Origin: Hamiltosporidium magnivora
Lineage: Eukaryota > Microsporidia > Dubosqiidae
DNA: 11,698 bases
Assembly: GCA_004325065.1 (NCBI GenBank)
Contig: PITI01000487.1
Location: forward strand, 1 to 11,698
Direction of reading: 5' to 3'
Positions 9,380-11,698 of the stretch are shown here, in pieces. Each line of letters starts with the position of its first letter. Within the stretch, counting starts at the first letter, position 1. The position numbers were made by a program, and so were the translations under genes. The notes under the pieces were generated by a model. That model worked only from the letters and a program-made list of their open reading frames with translations, was not told where the DNA came from and searched no databases.

Positions 9380-10156
9380 AGTTTTATTATTTGTTTTATT
9401 TGTTTATAATACAGTTTTAATTTGAAATGTTTCTTTCCTATTATGATATATTTCGTACTTTTATCAAACTCGTTACAAGAAGATATATTTAATCTTAATC
9501 TTTACGTTCTTTATAAATCTATTATTTATTAGGTTGCGCTTTTTGTATACAATTTATAATGAATGTGTAAAAAGAAAATTTGATATTTGTAATTAGAAAT
9601 ACAAATGATATAACGTTAATATTACATTATCAAATTAAAAATATATGTGAATCAAAAAAAAAATTGTATTTAATAAAATTATTCATGCTTAACTGTTTTC
9701 AAAAAACAGTATAGCAAGTATAAAATCATCCTCATTGCTTGGATTTAATGGAAAATAAGAAAAAAGAAATAATATAAACTTGGTAATTAAACATAAATAC
9801 TGTGTATAGGTAAAAAAACCCATATCCGATCTTATGAAAAACAAAACCTGGTAATTTAATCTTCTATACTTTGAATTTGTATTTAAAAACTATGATCTTT
9901 TTATCCAAATTGCCTATAAATTTACGAATTTTTAAAACTCTGTGAAGAATCTATATGGATAAATAAAATTTATTGAAAAATAAAAAAATAAATATAAGTA
10001 TAAAATTTCGGTATAAAATGCCATTTTCCAAATATTAAATTCAAACATAGAAAATGTAAACAACCTAAGGTATATATTTTAACTATCTTTCACGGTCGAT
10101 TTGATTATTCTGGTTATTATGAATAATGAACAAAGTGGATAGGGGGATTTGCGAAC
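9380..10156. other. AT-rich intergenic region downstream of the 423-aa gene
   Basis: No gene or RNA is supported. The 3' flank of the preceding gene is T-rich directly after the stop codon, and the rest is A/T-run sequence. Any left-hand (3') part of the decayed minus-strand retroelement beginning at 10157 could extend into the right end of this region, but I saw no LTR-like pair. Confidence 0.5.
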
Positions 10157-10443
10157 CTAATTATTTACTTTGAAAAGAGAGGAAGTACTATTAACGACGA
10201 CAAATTCGGAAAATATGTGCGTATAAGGAAAAAAAACATGTTTATTTATAAAAAATGTCCAATCCAACAGTTTTTATTTATTAAGTCAGCTTCCACATTG
10301 GTGAAATTTAGAGTTGCATAGCTTGTTTCTTTACAAAGTTTGCATTTCTTGATTTATATTTAAATTTGCGCCATATCGACTATAACATGGGCCCATGGTC
10401 TTGGATTATACTCTTGAAAATTCTCTTGGAGAAATCTTGACCT
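10157..10443 (-). pseudogene. Integrase-core-like fragments
   Basis: Minus-strand 10443-10360 is open and contains RPWAHVIVDMAQI, resembling the P-W-x-x-V-x-V-D start of retroviral-type integrase cores, where the Asp is the first catalytic residue. Minus-strand 10207-10157 reads EFVVVNSTSSLFKV, similar to the beta-strand that normally follows (V-V-V-D-x-x-S-K), with Asn at the usual Asp site. About 55 codons lie between the blocks instead of roughly ten, so an insertion is needed if both are genuine. The perfect palindrome CATGGGCCCATG (10386-10397) falls inside the first block. Stops follow both blocks. Confidence 0.35.
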
Positions 10444-10577
10444 TTAAAATTTTATGAATTCAATAAAATTTATATTGCTCATTGTGAATTGGCTCCTCGA
10501 GTGAAAATGATTAAAAATTTCATGTTTAACGTCCAATCAATAGAGATAGCTACCTGTTATATCATGAAAAAAACTCA

Positions 10578-10823
10578 TAATGTTTCTTGCATCTCGCAAC
10601 TATTCAACAAGTCGAACTCGAATTCCTATCGTGTCACAATCCTTGGTCTAGAGTATTTTTATTTAGAGATTTAAAGCATTTTTTCAGCTTTTTGTTAAGA
10701 TTCTTGCTGCAATATCTTAATTTTTAATATATCTGATTTTCTTTTTTTTTTCAAATACAAATCATCTGATAAATCATCATTGCACTTTTTCGTGGCCAGC
10801 GACTAAGGATGAAATAACTCCAT
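10578..10823 (-). pseudogene. H2C2-type zinc region of an integrase, fragmented
   Basis: Minus-strand 10823-10806 reads MELFHP. After a frame change, 10806-10780 reads LVAGHEKVQ. Together they resemble the H-D-x-P-x-A-G-H-x-G-x-x-K-T start of the Gypsy integrase zinc domain. Farther along, 10604-10578 reads NSCEMQETL, like the C-x-x-C-Q-x-x-K end with the second Cys lost. The gap between the GH and C blocks is about 65 codons against roughly 30 in the family, and several stops intervene, so the region is broken and probably interrupted. Confidence 0.35.
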
Positions 10824-11284
10824 AACATTTCTTTCGCTCACTTTGTTATAAGAATCAAACATGAATTTGATAACAAATTTGAATATTTGCAAAACTATCA
10901 ATAAGCAATACTTAGACGCTGTTATTTCGAATTTTAATTATGTTAAATGTTTTATCTTGCAGTGCACCTTCTTTGACAGATTGTAAATTTTTTTACCTAT
11001 TGATATTAACCTAAGTCTTTCTCCGAATTGATTTTAGCCAGAACTTCTAGGAGTAAAAAACTTTTTAAATCAAATTTTAACCTTGTTAACAACATGGACT
11101 CATAGGGAGTACAGTTTAGTTCATATGATGAGCTTTTTTTTTGCAAATCCAAATAAAACATACATTTTTTGAGTTTTTTTTATTGTTGTCTTTCAACCAC
11201 CTATAAACCATATTTTTAACTTATGCATTTGCACGCACTAAGAAACACTGACTTTTAAAGTGTCTGGGCTTTTCATGTACGATC

Positions 11285-11419
11285 TTAAACCCGGGCAAAT
11301 TCTAAATAGTTCTTCAATGGAATTATTTTGAATTCTCTGCCTTTATCACCTTGCAAAACAGAAGTCGCACAGAAAATTGTAAAAAATCCAAAAGTAAATA
11401 CGCCACCACTACCGCACTT
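11285..11419 (-). pseudogene. RNase H-domain start of a Gypsy-type pol, fragment
   Basis: This 44-codon open stretch, ending in a stop, contains VFTFGFFTIFCATSVLQGDK. The Gypsy family pattern at the RNase H start is V-L-x-F-P-D-F-x-x-P-F-x-I-x-x-D-A-S followed by G-A-V-L-x-Q. The fragment would need a short gap after VFTF, has Ala where the catalytic Asp should be (C-A-T-S against D-A-S), and lacks about five residues before V-L-Q. This is the single best-matching block of the element and also shows that it is inactive. Confidence 0.45.
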
Positions 11420-11698
11420 TTAAGAGGACAAAGCCAAATAAATTTATATTGGCTATCTAGTTTTGATTGCATGTCGAATAAATTGACTTGAAATCTTTAA
11501 TTCATGCTTTTACTTAGATTGAACTCAATTAAGACTTTTTTTTGATACTCGCGTTTTTTTTTACATAGCATACATAAGTTAAGATAAATTACTGTCATTT
11601 CTATTGGGATATTTTTATACAAATAATTTATCAGATTTTCATATTGTTTCGATCGCCCAGTCCAATCACAACATAAGTATCAACTAAAATTAGCATTA
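11420..11698. other. AT-rich end of window, possible upstream part of the pol remnant
   Basis: On the minus strand this stretch would precede the RNase H block and should hold reverse-transcriptase sequence if the element were intact. I found no recognisable Y-x-D-D or neighbouring motif. Only short open runs remain. An imperfect hairpin (AGCCAAATA with TATTGGCT) spans 11432-11454. Confidence 0.4.

Larger units (their letters stand above)
10157..11419 (-). mobile_element. Decayed Ty3/Gypsy-type retrotransposon pol remnant
   Basis: Three or four separate minus-strand blocks occur in the order expected for Ty3/Gypsy Pol. An RNase H start lies at 11285-11419, a zinc-binding H2C2-type region at about 10578-10823, and an integrase-core-like block at 10360-10443, with a further V-V-V block at 10157-10207. 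The distance from the RNase H block to the putative first integrase Asp (about 1,000 bases, 335 codons) is near what I would expect for the family. Each block is short, in a different frame from its neighbours and closed by stops, so the element is dead. Spacing inside the zinc region and from it to the core is too long, implying later insertions. No reverse-transcriptase motif or LTRs were found, and the window ends 280 bases upstream. Individual matches are weak; the combined order is the main argument. A different integrase-bearing element is the chief alternative. Confidence 0.45.

Noticed and set aside
10580..10640. tRNA-like T-loop (GAGTTCGAC on the minus strand)
   Set aside because: No matching acceptor, D or anticodon arms could be folded around it.
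10489..10674. 61-codon plus-strand ORF
   Set aside because: Starts with TTG and lies opposite the decayed minus-strand integrase region.
1..11698. CRISPR array, operons, ribosome binding sites or other prokaryotic features
   Set aside because: No regularly spaced repeats, and the HP1-like protein and gene context are eukaryotic.

Overview
The window looks like a gene-poor, AT-rich stretch of a eukaryotic nuclear genome. A microsporidian with an expanded, repeat-bearing genome is the best guess (about 0.6; inference). The points in favour are two intronless, compact genes, a CCC triplet three bases upstream of one start codon (a known microsporidian pattern), a short heterochromatin-type protein, an orphan protein with a signal-peptide-like N-terminus, and abundant decayed transposon debris. 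Another AT-rich protist, fungus or arthropod is not excluded. Only about 16% of the window (1,824 of 11,698 bases) is convincingly coding.

Layout: 1-1864 has no supported gene. 1865-2545 (+) and 3720-4390 (-) are two diverged copies of the same roughly 680-base element in inverted orientation. Between them sits an intact 183-residue HP1/Swi6-like gene (3059-3610, +) with an N-terminal chromodomain and a C-terminal chromoshadow-like domain. From 4391 to 8107 is a 3.7 kb AT-rich desert. An intact 423-residue ORF (8108-9379, +) follows. It has a hydrophobic leader and eight further cysteines, and I do not recognise it. From about 10157 to 11419 the minus strand carries scattered, frame-broken blocks in the order expected for a Ty3/Gypsy-type Pol: an RNase H start, an H2C2-type zinc region and an integrase-core-like block. 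I read this as a heavily decayed LTR retrotransposon.

The two intact genes show no functional link, since 4.5 kb separates them. The most notable structure is the heterochromatin-protein gene enclosed by an inverted pair of decayed repeats. The two copies have decayed unequally: one is still about 47% GC over 180 bases, while the other has drifted towards AT. The family of the paired element is not recognised. It keeps a protein-like block common to both copies, so it was probably once coding.
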